From the NCBI GenBank assembly GCA_029204045.2, contig CM055065.1, forward strand, positions 46,419,148-46,483,147: 64,000 nucleotides of DNA, written 5' to 3'. Shown here one piece after another: positions 22,552 to 34,858 of this stretch. The stretch is from Tillandsia leiboldiana. Lineage: Eukaryota; Streptophyta; Magnoliopsida; Poales; Bromeliaceae. The number at the start of each line of letters is the position of its first letter. The stretch's first letter is position 1. Both the position numbers and the translations under genes were made by a program. The notes beneath the pieces are model-generated. The model was not told where the DNA came from and did not search any database. It was given only the letters and a program-made list of their open reading frames with translations.

Positions 22552-25119
22552 TGTCATGCCCCGGGTGTAAACCAGAACACGGGCCCGTCTACAGATCCGC
22601 CGTGCACACGGAATTTTTCACGTACACGAAGCACTGAAAACCTGCTCAGATATAAGATAAACAATAAAAGAGCACAAGTACAGAGCTGAATTAGAACTAC
22701 AACATCTCAAACTAAAACAGAACTAAAAAATAAAGTACAACTGTAATAAATACATCAGTCTCTCCCAGCTCACCAAAAATAAATACAACCAGCTGGCTAA
22801 AGCCAGACCCAAAATAACAAAAAAGTATAATAGTCTTAGTGTAGGGTACATCAACTATTTAACAGCAAAGCTCAGCCTCACAGGAGATCTACCTACTCAG
22901 TGATTCCCTTACCTCGATCTGCTACCGATGGTCCAGCAGCTCCCGCAGAAGACTCTGCAAAACAAAGGAAGAGAGAGAAAAGAAACAACAATGGGGGTGA
23001 GAACCACTGATAAAACCATTAGCCCCCAGTGGGTAAATCCTCAGGATCCGACGTACCCACTAAGTCTACCAGAGGCCAAAGGGAAAAGAAGTGGTAAGCT
23101 AATAATGCTGCTGGTAAAGAAACACTACCACTATCATGCCTCTAAATGCAATCTCAAATAAAACGACTGTATGCATGCATCAGTAACAGTATCTACCTAA
23201 AATAAACTCAATCCATGGACTAGTAAAAACTGGTACTGACCGCTCTGCCATCATCTTCGGGGTATGTAAATAATGGCCTATCTAGATGTCCATATAGGCA
23301 TGCAAATGTCCTCATGTAGAATAAAAAGGAAGCGTCAATAATACACTCACATAGGCTAAATCATAATGTTCCAACATAATAATCCCTTTTTGCATAAAAG
23401 CTAAGTACTAAACATGGCAGTAATATTCCCAACATGATATTCCTACCAGAATAATCCCACATGATAGGCTCACCATGATTATAATCAAGCATGACTTCCA
23501 CAAGGGTGATATATCAATAAATGATAATATAGGGATTCCTCTAACAGCCCTAGTGAGCAAATCGTAAAACGAGGTATACAACAACCACCTACCTAGAACG
23601 CGCAAACCACAACTATAAAAGACTCCTCGCTGTCCAACTTCCCTTCTTCCTCGCAAAACAACCCAAAGTCTGCGAACCACTGCAAAACGAATCGCACTCG
23701 GCATAAATGGGGATCCTCAAAAACAACACTCGCTGTTTTGCAAAACAACACAGAAAAACACGAAATTTTACCTCTACGCAGTCCTCCAAAAAAATCTAGA
23801 AAAATCACGACTGCGATCCTCGCGACGAGTAGATGGTTATATGCCCCGTTCTGACACTCGTAGGCCGAGAAAATCTATAAATACTCTGCCGCTGTCCAAA
23901 ATCTGTCGCAGAAAAATGGGTTCCCAAAGATGATCCGAAAAACCCAATAAATACTCGAAACAGAGGGAAGCGGTAAATACAAGAAATGTAGCCCTACCTG
24001 TCGTGGAGAAAATGCTGCAAGAATCACCCAAAAACTCCTTCGGGGTAGCCCAGGGGAGTTCGCGGACCGAAATGCGACGGAAAAGGTCGCCGAAGAAAGA
24101 ACGTCGAAGTGCGACGAATCATCGAAGACGTCGATGCCGCGACCTCCAAAAATTCCGGGAATCCTTCGAGAGATGGAGCACAAGATGAGGAACAACTTTT
24201 CTTAAGGACTCACCAACAGAGGAGCTCGGGAAAAAGCCCAAAAGAAGGAGGGAGGAGGCCTATTTATAGGATTTTCCAAAAAAATCCCAAAAAACAAGAA
24301 ATGGGCCTTCGGGCCAATGTTTCGGGCGCCCGAAACATTCGGGCGCCGAAAATGCACCCCGGCCCGGCCCACGAGCAGCGCCCGAATCCTCTAGGGCCCG
24401 ACATGTGTTCCGAACAGCAAATAGCATGTGCGGGGCCACTATGGAGCTGCCACGTGGCCCGACCGAGTGGGTGGAGCGGGTAGCGCCCGCCAATCGCAGG
24501 GCGCCATGTGGCGCCCCCCGTACGGGCGACCACCTGCCCGCACACTGCCCGCACATCGCCCCACCTGCCCCGCCTGCTCCCGACGTTGTGTGGACCGCGC
24601 GTGCATGAGCTGGCCACTCACGGGCCGCCACATGGCCCGCCCTGGTCCATGCACCCGCCCGCACGAGGCCGTGGATTGCGCTGCGTGAGCCTGCAAATCA
24701 GAGGCCGCCACGTGTCCCCCGCGCCCGGTCCACTGCACGCACACCTTTTCTGTGGACCGCACCGCATGCGCCGGCCAACCAGAGGCCGCCACGTGGTGCC
24801 CGGCCGGTCCACGGCCCCCCTCATGCACCGAAATGCGCAGAAAACTTCCGGGTGTCGTTTTTGGGCATTCGGACTCCGAAAGATGCAAGTAAATAGCCGT
24901 TTTCAACATTTTTCCACGCTAAATCCAAATCCGGCCTCGGATTAACCTGAAACCCTTTCTAAAATTCGGCGAAGGCAGCCGAAAGATAGGCTTGATCCAG
25001 AAGCCTCACTGAGTCCGTCCAACGCGTCCATTTGACACGTTGCGGGTCCGATACATCAATAATAGGTGTTCCACACATGGATCACGGAGAAAAACTGCAC
25101 GGGGATCGGGGCCACTACA
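22552..25119 (-). mobile_element. Solo LTR G with TSD GTCCT
   Basis: A 2,568-bp gypsy LTR on the minus strand, TGTAGTGGCCCCG (from 25119) to CCCGGGGCATGACA (to 22552). It is flanked by perfect 5-bp duplications GTCCT at 22547-22551 and 25120-25124, with no internal element. This is the product expected of recombination between the two LTRs of one insertion. It contains CACGTGGC-rich U3 (24430-24800), the palindrome TTCGGGCGCCCGAA (24321-24334) and a TATA box (24261-24268). Confidence 0.9.
24261..24268 (-). promoter_or_regulatory. TATA box of solo LTR G
   Basis: TATAAATA on the minus strand, about 55 bp downstream (in LTR sense) of the TTCGGGCGCCCGAA palindrome at 24321-24334. Confidence 0.55.
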
Positions 25120-25754
25120 GTCCTGCTGCAATGTACCGGATTCTCGCATATAAATAAGTGTAAATAAAAATGGTATGAAATACTATTTTTATTGAAATTA
25201 GAGAAGTAAATGATGATCTGGAAGCGAATTGGGCCGAAATCGGATTAAAAAGGAGGCTTCTAGAATCTTATATGAGAAAGTGGGCCCAGATTTTTAGCAG
25301 AAAATTCACAATGCTAGAAAATTCTGAGAAAATTCTGGGAGCTCTGTAATTATGTTTTAAAGCCACAGTAAAAATTTCGCGCTGATCGGATACCCGGATA
25401 GTGAGAAAGGGGTCCGCCAGCGATTCGGAATACAACGAGGCTTTTGGCGACCCAGAAATGGTCCAAACTGAGAAATTTAAAGTACCTTGAGGTAAATCAA
25501 GTTAAACATTGGCTGCCTGTCAAATTTGAGCGAAAACGGGTGAAAACAGACGAAAACGGGCGAAACCGGACTTGGGCCAAACTTTCGGGCGCCTGAAAGT
25601 TAGTTCCGGGCGCCCGGAAAGTACTATATCGGGCCGGGTTTTTGGGCTGCAGCGAACCGGGCTGCACTGTAGCGAACCCGGTTCACTGTAGTAGCCCGGT
25701 TCGGGCTCGGGCGAGCGCCCGGAAAGTACTGTAGCAGCGCCCGAATCCCAAGAT

Positions 25755-25858
25755 GCACGGATCCCGAGGCAGTTGGCACGGATCCCGAGGCAGTTGGCAC
25801 GAATCCCGAGGTAATGGCACGGATCACGAGGGAGTTGGCACGGATCATGAGGCTTGGG
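25755..25858 (+). repeat. 21-bp tandem repeat in LTR H
   Basis: About five imperfect copies of GCACGGATCCCGAGGCAGTT, decaying toward the 3' side, lie in the U3 upstream of the CACGTGGC modules. Confidence 0.85.
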
Positions 25859-26291
25859 CGCGAATCCCTAGGCACGGCACGCGCGGGGCTGCGCGGCTCG
25901 AGGAGCGCGGGGCAGGTGGGGTGCGCCACGTGGCGGCGCCCCATTGGCCCCAGCGGCCGAGGCGTCAGACCCGCGCGGGGAAGGCGCGCTGGCCCTGGCG
26001 CGGTGTCAGCTGACCAGGCCACATTTTGGCCTCCCGTTCGCGGGTCAGCGCAACGCGACGCGTGACGCGACGTGTCGCTGCTGCCGCATTGACGCGCGGG
26101 GCGCGGGTGCGGTCCACGTGGCGGCCGCCGATTGGCTGCCGCTGGTCCGTGGACGCGGTGCACGGGTGCAGGGACACGTGTCGCTCCCCGATTGGCCGAA
26201 CGCGGATGACGTGGAGCATCGCTCGCGCGACATGGACGCGTTGACCGCGGAGCGGAAATCACTGTAGCCGCCCGAATGTGGGACTTCGGCC

Positions 26292-26298
26292 TATAAAG
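26292..26298 (+). promoter_or_regulatory. TATA box of LTR H
   Basis: CCTATAAAGGCC follows the GC-rich U3 (CACGTGGC modules 25925-26200) and precedes the leader with the minisatellite. It is the likely core promoter. Confidence 0.55.
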
Positions 26299-26652
26299 GC
26301 CCTAATTGCCCCATTTCTCCCTCTTTTTCTCTTTTTGCTCCAAACCGAGCGTACCAGGGGAGGGAAGAGGGGATTTCGTGGGGGGGGGGGGGGGGGGTTT
26401 GGGGTGTCGCGAGCACGCCGATGACCCCGTGGAGCGCGCGCAAGGTGTTCCAAGGAGCCGGATGGACGCGTGTGCACGCGTTGGGCGGCGCGACGATATC
26501 GAGGTAGGTCCCGTATGTGATTTTGGGGGTGTTTTGGCACAGTTTTGAGTTTTCCTTTTGGATTTTGGATTTGACCCCATGCCCTTGTGTATGTTAGGGA
26601 CCGAGTTTTACTGTGCCATCTTACTATACGAAGTGCCGCTGGGCGTGTCGGG

Positions 26653-27144
26653 GTGCACCATTTTGCGTGCGAGCTTGAGGAAGGCATGCATCGTTTTGCG
26701 TTCGGACTCGACGAACATGCACCATTTTGCGTGCGGACTCGAAGAACGTGCACCGTTTGGCGTGCAACCTTTGAAACGAACATGAACTATTTTGCGTGCA
26801 AACTCGAGGTACGTGCACCGTTTTGTGTGCAATCTTTAATATTGTGCACCGTTTTACGTGCAGTCTTTAATATTGTGCACCATTTTGCATGCAGGGTTAG
26901 AAGAACGTTCACCGTTTTGTGTGTAACCTTGAAGAGAAGCGTGCACCGTTTTGCATGCAGTTTGAATTGACGTGCACCGTTTTGCTTGCAAACCCGAGGT
27001 ACGTGCATCATTTTGCGTGCAGATTGAGATGACGTGCATCGTTTTGCGTGCGGTCTCTAATGTTGTGCACCGTTTTGCGTGCAGGTTCGGAGGACATGCA
27101 CCATTTTTTGTGCGGGTTCATGGGACTTGCATCGTTTTGCGTGC
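26653..27144 (+). repeat. Minisatellite, 16 units of ~31 bp
   Basis: Sixteen copies of an 18-bp core, consensus GTGCACCGTTTTGCGTGC, are separated by 11-16 bp of more variable sequence, giving a mean period of about 31 bp. The array lies downstream of the TATA box in the LTR leader. The same core at the same period occurs at 62044-62243 in LTR I. Confidence 0.9.
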
Positions 27145-27299
27145 AAGCTCAAGGAAACAAGAAAAATCGCGTGAAGACCAATTGCAAGTGTCTACAAGCA
27201 ATTAGGTACACAACAAGGTGGGGGATTCTGCCGAAACTGGGTGACCTCTCCCCTTGCTCCTTTGCTTTTGGATTTAGAAGCATGATAGTAGCCTGTTAG

Positions 27300-27790
27300 A
27301 GGCGTTAGGAAATCATGATTAAGAATGCATGTGTAAATGGATATAGAGAAAAGTAGATTTTTCTAATGGTCAAAATGAGGGATAAACTTGTATGTGTGGA
27401 TGGACACAGATGAAAAGTGCAACTGTTGGTTGCCAAAGATAGATGATAAATGTGCATGTGTAGAGGAACTTAGAGGAAAGTACTAAATTATGATTTATCC
27501 AAAATAGGGGATGAACTTGCATGTGTAGATGAACACAGATGAAAGTGCAACTTTTAGTTGCCAAAAAGGAGATGATAAATTTGCATGCTCAAGTGAACAT
27601 AGAGAAAGATGCAATTTTGATTTATCTAAATAGATGATAAATTGCATGTGTAAACGGACATAGAGAATAGTGTTTCTTTTTCTAATTGTCAAAAATAAAA
27701 GATAAACTTGCATGCGTAGATGGATACAGATGAAAAAGTGGAATTTTCTAAATTTCCAAATATGGATGATATTTGTATGCGTAGATGATA
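27300..27790 (+). repeat. Imperfect ~60-bp repeats in LTR H
   Basis: Recurring phrases GATAAACTTGCATGTGTAGATG, GAACACAGATGAAAGTGCAA and TTTATCTAAATAG alternate six or seven times with substitutions and small indels. This is an old tandem array in the R/U5 part of the LTR. Confidence 0.75.
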
Positions 27791-28584
27791 AATGTTATTT
27801 ATGATCGAGATGGAAATAAATGCCCGCGTAAAAGTGGTTATTGATTTGATGATTGTGATCATGTTAGAGTATAACCCTAGGAATCATGTGAAAGCATAAG
27901 GAAAAGAACATGTTGGTAGTAAGACTAGGAGAAAACCTAGATTCAGGGTTTAATGAGTGACATCAAACTTAGGAGTTTATCCTAGGATTGAACGAGTGGC
28001 ATTGTCTTAGGAGATAACCTAAGGACATTGGATAGAGTGATCAACATAGAGTCAAGGAACTCTAGGATGAGCATGACATGGAACTTAGGTAAAGGAAACC
28101 TAAGGTGAACTAGGGGAGTTTAAATTCACAGATAATGAATTAGAGTCAGTGCAACTCTAAGTTAAAGGTGGAACAGGAAATAGAGTTAATGTAACTCCAA
28201 GTGCAGTGTGGTATCAGGGAAAGATTATATGGTCACAAAATTTAATGAGTTAAACTGAGAGTCAAGTAATTAACTTAGAGTCAAACTCTAAGGACAAGTA
28301 TATGTGATCACAAAGTTTTAAAAGCCAAATAATACAACCCTAGAGTGGGTCATAGGGTGTTTGGGCAAATGGACAATCACTTTAACTTCAATTTGAGTTA
28401 AATGAATGAAAGAGAAATGATAAGAGTCCAAGAGACTCTCTAGTTATCCTTATGGCGAGACCTAGGATAAGAGGTAAATTAAAGCAAAAGGCAAAGTTTA
28501 AAAGCATGCTAAAAGTGGCTAAAGAGCATAAAGAGAATGTAAACAGCGTCTTCGAATTTGAGACTCGCCATTTTGGAGCAGGAC

Positions 28585-28946
28585 TCCCTGGGCAGTGACC
28601 CGTCGGACGAGGTACTTTCGAAAAGCTAAAAGCGAAAGTAAAGAGCTAAATGCTTAAAGGAAAGAGAAGGATATTGCCAGTGGCAAAGGGAACTATAAGC
28701 TCAAATAAGAAAGGAAAGCAAGTGCTTAAGAGCAAAGAGGCCAAGTGTTAAGGTAAAAGTGAAAAAAAAAAAAGAAAAGGAAAAGGAAAGATAAAATGGG
28801 CGTACCTGCGGGGGTGAATGTACAATTGTCGGAGTTAGAACAGTGTCCCTCTCCCGGGCAACGACCCGTATGACAAGTTCCATAGTACTCTTGTCGGAGT
28901 TGGACAGCGACCCTCTCCCGGGCAGTGACCCGTATGACAAGTCCCC
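28585..28946 (+). repeat. Three dispersed copies of a GC-rich motif
   Basis: CCCGGGCARYGACCCGTATGA-type motifs occur at about 28588, 28851 and 28915. The last two are embedded in a ~64-bp near-duplicate beginning TTGTCGGAGTT. Nothing else is recognised in 27800-29240, which is AG-rich LTR sequence. Confidence 0.6.
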
Positions 28947-29806
28947 CCCGTAGGACGGGGTAACACTAGCGGTATTATTGGCAACCTTAGAAATTCCTGT
29001 CTTATGGTAGCATGACTACCGGGTTGGGGCCCGTTGGACGAGAATTTCCGAGGGTTAACTTTAACTAAAGCACCAGAATATAAAGAATAAAGAGAAAATA
29101 GAGTGGCCAAGGTGGCCGGGTTAGTTTAACCCCGTATACAGCGGCATAGTGGCCGAGTTGGTGGATAGTAGCCTAGTATGGCTAGACAGAGTAGTGTTGG
29201 GTCGATGAGTATACACAGATAGTGTAGTGACCTATTATATGCACATCAGCATGTTAATATTGAGGTTTATAGTTTCCTAGCATTCTATTATTATTGCTTC
29301 CATTGGACCAAGCGGTGTAGGACACTTTTTCTCGGTGGTTGAACCCACTGGAAACTTTAAGTAGTTCTCACACCCTCGGGTGACCATTTTTCCAGATTCA
29401 GATGCAGTCAGCAAGCATGCGTCAGGGGCAAGGGCCCAGCAGCATAGAGACCTAGAGGGTCTAGCAGAGGTACCTTTTTTTATATTTCTTGAGTGAACTT
29501 TGTATGATGAGGAAAAGATGTAAAAGAATTGTAATATTATTCAATTGCAAGCTGAGAGATGGAAATGTAATAAGGTTATATTATGGTTCACTCTTGTATG
29601 TTTTCATTTCCGCTTAAACTATTTGTTTATTGAATGAAAGTTTTAAATTAGTAGTGATTTTTAGTACTCTGATATTGAGCTTCCGCATACACTTGATATA
29701 TTGTTTTGGATGTTACCGTTCCTTTCGGGTAGTGAGAGGTCATACTCGATTGGCGGGTCTGTTGGCGTGCCCGAACTGTACAAATTGGCGGTCTCGGGGC
29801 GTGACA

Positions 29807-30648
29807 CCTACTGTATTGAGATATGTTTGACGGATTACTTCCTCGTGCGGGTAGCTCCCCTCGAGTGCCACTCCGAAGTGTGCGACTGTACCGGGTAGGT
29901 ACCGGTCAGTTACTGGGTTCTTGAGTTCGATATCACATCGGCGTTATGCATTTGCTGGCATACCCGATGATGATGTCAGAGCAGGCAGTACCGTTTTGTT
30001 TTACTGGTCTATTGATTGGGTATATTTTGGCAGATACTATTCACTGATGCATGCATACAGTAGTTTGTTTTGGTACTGCATTAGAGGTATAGTTGTGGTA
30101 GTTTTTTCTAATCTGCAGATTATTCCAACTTACCACTTTATTTTCCTCTTTCCCTTTGGTAGACTTAGTGGGTACGTTGGAGTTTGAGAATTTACCCACT
30201 GGGGGCTACTAGTTTTACTAGTGGTTCTCACACCTTTGGTTGTTTTCCCTTTTTCTCCCATTTGTTTTGTAGAGTCTTCTCCAGGGGCTGCTGGGCCTTC
30301 GGCGGCTGATCGAGGTAAGGGGATCGCAGAGTAGATAGATTTTCTGCCTGATAGTGCGAGTTTAGCTAGACTTTTGGTGTACTCCTTTTTCTCAGACTGA
30401 TGTATTTTTATTTTCGGCCTGACTTTAGCCAGCTGGTTGTATTATTTGGGTGAACTGGGAGAGATTATTTTATTTATTACAGCTGTATCTTACCTTCAGT
30501 TTTATTTTCAGTCTGAGATGTTATAGTTTTTAGTTCAGCTCTGTACTTGTGCTATTTTATTTCCTTATCTTATATCTGAGTAGTTTTTGGAGCTTCGTGA
30601 ACGCGGAAAATTTCGTGTGCACGGGGGATTTGTAGACGGGCCCGGGTT
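29807..30648 (+). repeat. LTR F, second segment
   Basis: Continuation of LTR F after solo LTR H. Motif order matches D LTR about 43950-44770: GTAGCTCCCCTCGAGTGCCA, ACCCACTGGGGGCTACT, TAGTGGTTCTCACACC, CGAGGTAAGGGGATCGC, ACGGGCCCGGG. It is interrupted at 30649 by element E; the last bases of the LTR are at 57415-57438. Confidence 0.75.
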
Positions 30649-33600
30649 TGTCACGCCCCGGGGTTTAAACACGCGGAAGAAACATCACCGTTTAGCTCTC
30701 ATTTTTTAACATATGTATTTTTTTTTTAAACCGTTCTTCCCCGGTGCGTGCCCAGACCCGCCGCATATACAAATTCACTCTGCAAACGGGCAGAGTCTCC
30801 TTTGTATATGCACGGCGTCCTGACTACAATAATCAAACACTCATCACTTTAACCACACTAGATCGACATTCGAGTGCATACAACTATTTTCCTACAAGTA
30901 ACCAAGAGGCCGATTAACTTTGGAAAGAATAAATCCATAGGGTTTTGAAAACGGTGCCCACACGACACCCAGGTTTTACAAAGCCGTTTTGAAATCCATA
31001 AATACACAGGGTTTTGAAAACGGTGCCCACTCGGCACCAACGTTTTTCAAATCCTTTTCGCAATGTTTTCTTTCCTTTTCTTTTTAGTTTGAAAACGGCC
31101 AACTATCCGATAGTAACTAAACATGCATCCACAGAGTACTGTAATGAATCCAACATCCAAGTCAACCCCACAAAAGTATCACACCCACATAGCTACTAAC
31201 AGATAATGAAATGAGCAAAAGAAGAACTAACCATAGTCTGTAGCCTCGAAGGGCCAATAGACCTCTCATCGCGGCCTCACTGTCGCCCTAGCTCTCACCC
31301 CTGTCTACACCTGTCACAGAGTGGGGAGTCAGCGACACAAGATACAAAGTATGAAAAGCATGAAGAGCTATCACTAAAGCAAACTGTAAGAAAAACCAGA
31401 GCAACCGCCCTCATCGTCGTGCAATCGACAATAAAACCCTCCCCCTGTACAATCCAAACCGGGCACTTGCCCCGGCAACCACACCGAGCACCTACCTCGG
31501 CAACCACACCGAGCACCCACCTCGGCACCACACCGAGCACCCACCTCGGCACCACACCGAGCACCTGCCTCGGAACCACCGCTCACACCCCCCACCCATG
31601 AGAGCCCCCATTACGTCACCCACACGCGGGGTACACCGGTCAATGTACCACTTTTCTGGAAAAGCATTCCCTCGCGGTGGCCAAATCGCTGGTGTGCGTG
31701 CAGCAATCTCGAGCCTCGACCGAGCACCCATCTCGGCAAACCAGACCGAGCACCCATCTCGGCAAACCAGAACATGATGTATCATCGAGCATCGCGACCC
31801 TTAGTCGCCATAAATATACTAATAATAAAAACATAAGCACGCACGGGGGTTAGCAAAATTTTAACATGTCAAACCTTTGCTCTTACCAATCACCCTCATT
31901 TCCCGACTCAAGAACTGTCGAAGGAGGAACCCACCTTCCGACTTCCGACTGGTCACACAGTCACCGTCCTCATCGCTAGCATGCCCCGACTAACCCTACT
32001 ATTGTTCGGAGGGGGCGAATTACCCGTCCAATCTCCCACCGCGACGTTCATTAATCCGGGGGTCCACGTCACCCCCCACTTCCCCTTACAATGATAAATA
32101 TAACAGTAACGAGAACATGCACAAAGAGGTTCTAAGGGGTACCCACCTCGAAGTCAGCCGAACGAACCCCCCGAGTGTAGGCCGATCCCGAACTCCCGCT
32201 AGACTACCGGGAGGCTGGTGCTGAACTGCTAGGCCCTGAACAGAAACTGTGATAAAAAATAGACTCACTCATACCTATCCCGACAACACTACAGTAACCT
32301 GAAACCGTTCTTTCATACCGGGGTATGCGAGGCACTCGTCAGAAATCGTAAACCGATGATTTTGCCGATTTACGGAACGATATCCGTCTTCCGCTCAACG
32401 AAGGTCTCCGGACCTCTAACGAAATGCTTAGAAGGTGTGTACACACTGTCCAAAGACAGCCAAGAAGTTACCTTTGCAACTTGGTCCATAAAATACTCTA
32501 AAATTGCATAATTACATTAACTTGCTACACTGTTTTGATCCGATTTTCCAAACGAGGAAGCTTTAGACTGCGCCGTAAATTTCGGCGCGCAGGTTTTGAC
32601 GCGACAAAGCCTGTGCTCACTGGTTTGGGTTGGCACGAGGCCCGAGGGCAAAGTTGGCCCAAAAACATTCTAAGTCCACAATAGCTACTATGCTACAACC
32701 AATCAACCACTTGATCAAGTTGGAATTAAACATGAGCATCATGCTCTGGGTGGACAGAGGAGTGAAGTGCTCACCTATGGCTTGCCGGAGACCGGCCGGA
32801 GAAGTTGACCTGAGCAACCCCCAAATCAAGCTAGGCTCGGGTTGGCAACCTCCTGAACAAACCAGGCTCAGACCTGGTGCAAAGGTGAGCATCAGTCAAT
32901 ATATCCTCCCAGAAGTGGCTCGGACCTAGCCAGATCCGGCACCGGCGGTCAGTGGCGGCGGTTGGCCGGAAAACACCCAACACTCACCCTTTAACACAAA
33001 GATTGGAGCAACTTTGCTCCCAAAGGTTCTCAGGACATACCAAAAAGCTAGAGTTATTCTATGGGAGGTTTAGAACTAACCTGGGTGGTTGGCCGGCGAC
33101 CAAAGGCGGCGGCGGCGGCCGGAGCTCAACCTCGGGTTGCTCTAGTGGTGGAACTATAGCGAGCAAAAACCCCACGTTAAAACCTTCATGCAAATGCACG
33201 AAAAGCCTCCTCAATGTCCAAGGAACTCACCTGAGGCACTGGGTGGCGGCCGGGAGCGGCGGCAATCGCCGGAGCTCGAGCTCGGGGAAGAAGGAGATGC
33301 TCTAATGGTGGATTTCCGACCAGTGCTTTTGAGTCCCTCCGACTTGGACCAAAGTGTTCCACACGGTGCCACGGAGCTTGCAGAGGTGGTGGCCGGCGGT
33401 GCGGGTGAGCGGCGGCGCCGGGCGGCGAGGTTCGGCCGAGGTGCAACATAACCCGGTTCTAGGGTTGGCTCGTGAGACTCGGATCCTTATCCGATCACTC
33501 TGAAACTTGGTGAACAGGTTGCAGTCGTCGAGAAGACCAGATCCAACGGTCTTGATCTTGGTTTCGCCGGTCGGATGAAGCCCGCGTTCAAGATCGGCCA

Positions 33601-34858
33601 AAAATAAGGTTTCCGGCAAGAAGTTGCCCCCGCCGGCAACAGGGATGACGGCGGCGGCTCAGTCTTCACTGGCAGGATTGTCTAAACGTCAGGAACCTAC
33701 AGCTCGGTCACTAGGCCCATTTAAAAGCAATAAATTCCAACCACTCACCTCGCCGGAAAACCAGGGAAGAAGAAAACCTTCCCGCGACGGCGTACGGGGG
33801 AGCAAGGAGCCGGAACCCCCTTGGCTCGATGTCTACTACACAGGGGCTCTCCCAGACCAACTTTGGATCAACTTGGGCCCTCCTTGGATGTTTCTCTTGC
33901 CAACAACCGAAGAAGACAACCTTCCCTTTACTTCTTCTTCTTCTCCAGCGACGGAATGGCGGCGGCCCGTGGCGTAAGGCCCGTGGGGAGATGCAGAGGG
34001 AGATGAAGGGGTCTGTGCTGTGCGGCTAGGGCTAGGGCTTTAAGATTAGGGTTACGAAAGAGAAACCCTAATGCAAACTTACATAAATATAACAAAATGC
34101 ATTTTGGTCCCTCTACACAGGATATTTAGACCTAGGTCCCTCACAGCAGCTGTGTCTCACACTTAAGTCCTTCTCCGTGTAATAGCGCGGATTTCGGAGC
34201 ATAAAATATAGGGGTCTCTGTGTAAAATGCCGCATTTTTCGCCGTATTTCGCGCTTTTCGAGACACTTTAGTCATCAAATCGAAAAACGGACTTCGCTAC
34301 GACGTCCGGCTCGACGAAAACTATCAGGTAGCAATTTTGGTTTGTCGCATTCGATCCCCTATAATTTTAAAATCCATCATATATGGTAAAATCAACAGTT
34401 CTGCACGCTTTACGATGCTTCTGGCTCGTCAAACGAAAATTTGGTCAACGCCACTGCGCTCAGAACGACGACGCCATTCAAATCGACTACCTGGATCGTC
34501 AGATTCGGACTCCAGACAGTCGATCGGCCGACGTTGCCTAGCGAGGGAATTAAATCAGGGAGTTACTATTCACATAAGTCGCGGGTCCCACTAGTTTCCT
34601 TGTTAAGTTCAAGACGATCCGACCGTCGGATCGACAAACGATCTATACCATTTTTACTCGATTCGATAAGACGGTCGCACTGGAGACCTCAGTTTTCCGA
34701 GATCAGACTCGGATCGGAAAGACGGAATTTGTGCTTCGGAAACTGTGCCATTCGCACACCGGTATACACACCCCTAAGGTTAAATTTTGTTTCCTCGCAC
34801 ACATTCACACTTGAATTTCATTCTTTATACAAACTCAAATTTCTCGGGTATTATATCA
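30649..34858 (-). repeat. 3' LTR of element E
   Basis: 4,210 bp, element-sense TGATATAATACCCGAG (from 34858) to CCCCGGGGCGTGACA (to 30649). It contains a hairpin minisatellite (31459-31580), two 26-bp units (31719-31769), GGC/GCC-rich leader sequence (33090-33440) and an AT-rich putative TATA near 34080 on the minus strand. Small open frames at 33188-33451 and similar recur in the other LTR only because the LTRs are copies. Confidence 0.9.
31459..31580 (-). repeat. 24-bp minisatellite with hairpin units
   Basis: Five units of CCGAGCACCCACCTCGGCAC plus CACA-like ending, 24-25 bp each. Each unit has CCGAG and CTCGG arms that can pair. A second pair of 26-bp units (ACCGAGCACCCATCTCGGCA) is at 31719-31769. 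The same arrays occur in the other LTR of E. Confidence 0.85.

Larger units (their letters stand above)
25127..29806 (+). mobile_element. Solo LTR H, 4.7 kb, TSD CCTGC/CCTAC
   Basis: A 4,680-bp LTR from TGCAATGTACCGG to CGGGGCGTGACA, with no internal element after it. The flanking 5-mers are CCTGC (25122-25126) and CCTAC (29807-29811), one transition apart. Removing it restores a continuous LTR F. It contains a 21-bp tandem array (25755-25858), a TATA box (26292-26298), an 18-base G run (26380-26397), a 16-unit minisatellite (26653-27144), imperfect ~60-bp repeats (27300-27790) and the usual U5 end with a PolII-LTR-like GTTCTCACACC motif. It is homologous to LTR I (shared CAATTGCAAGTGTCTACAAG). 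Confidence 0.8.

Noticed and set aside
26653..27144. CRISPR-like array (short conserved repeat with variable spacers)
   Set aside because: The DNA is a plant LTR, the repeat core varies, spacers are 11-16 bp and related to each other, and there are no cas genes. It is a minisatellite.
33188..33451. Conserved 87-residue open frame, also at 39904-40167
   Set aside because: The two copies are simply the two LTRs of element E. There is no domain and no independent evidence of selection.
34024..34072. Telomere-like GGGCTAGGGC and AAACCCTAA sequence (also at 40740-40790)
   Set aside because: Only a few degenerate units inside both LTRs of element E. At most a telo-box-like motif, not a telomere.
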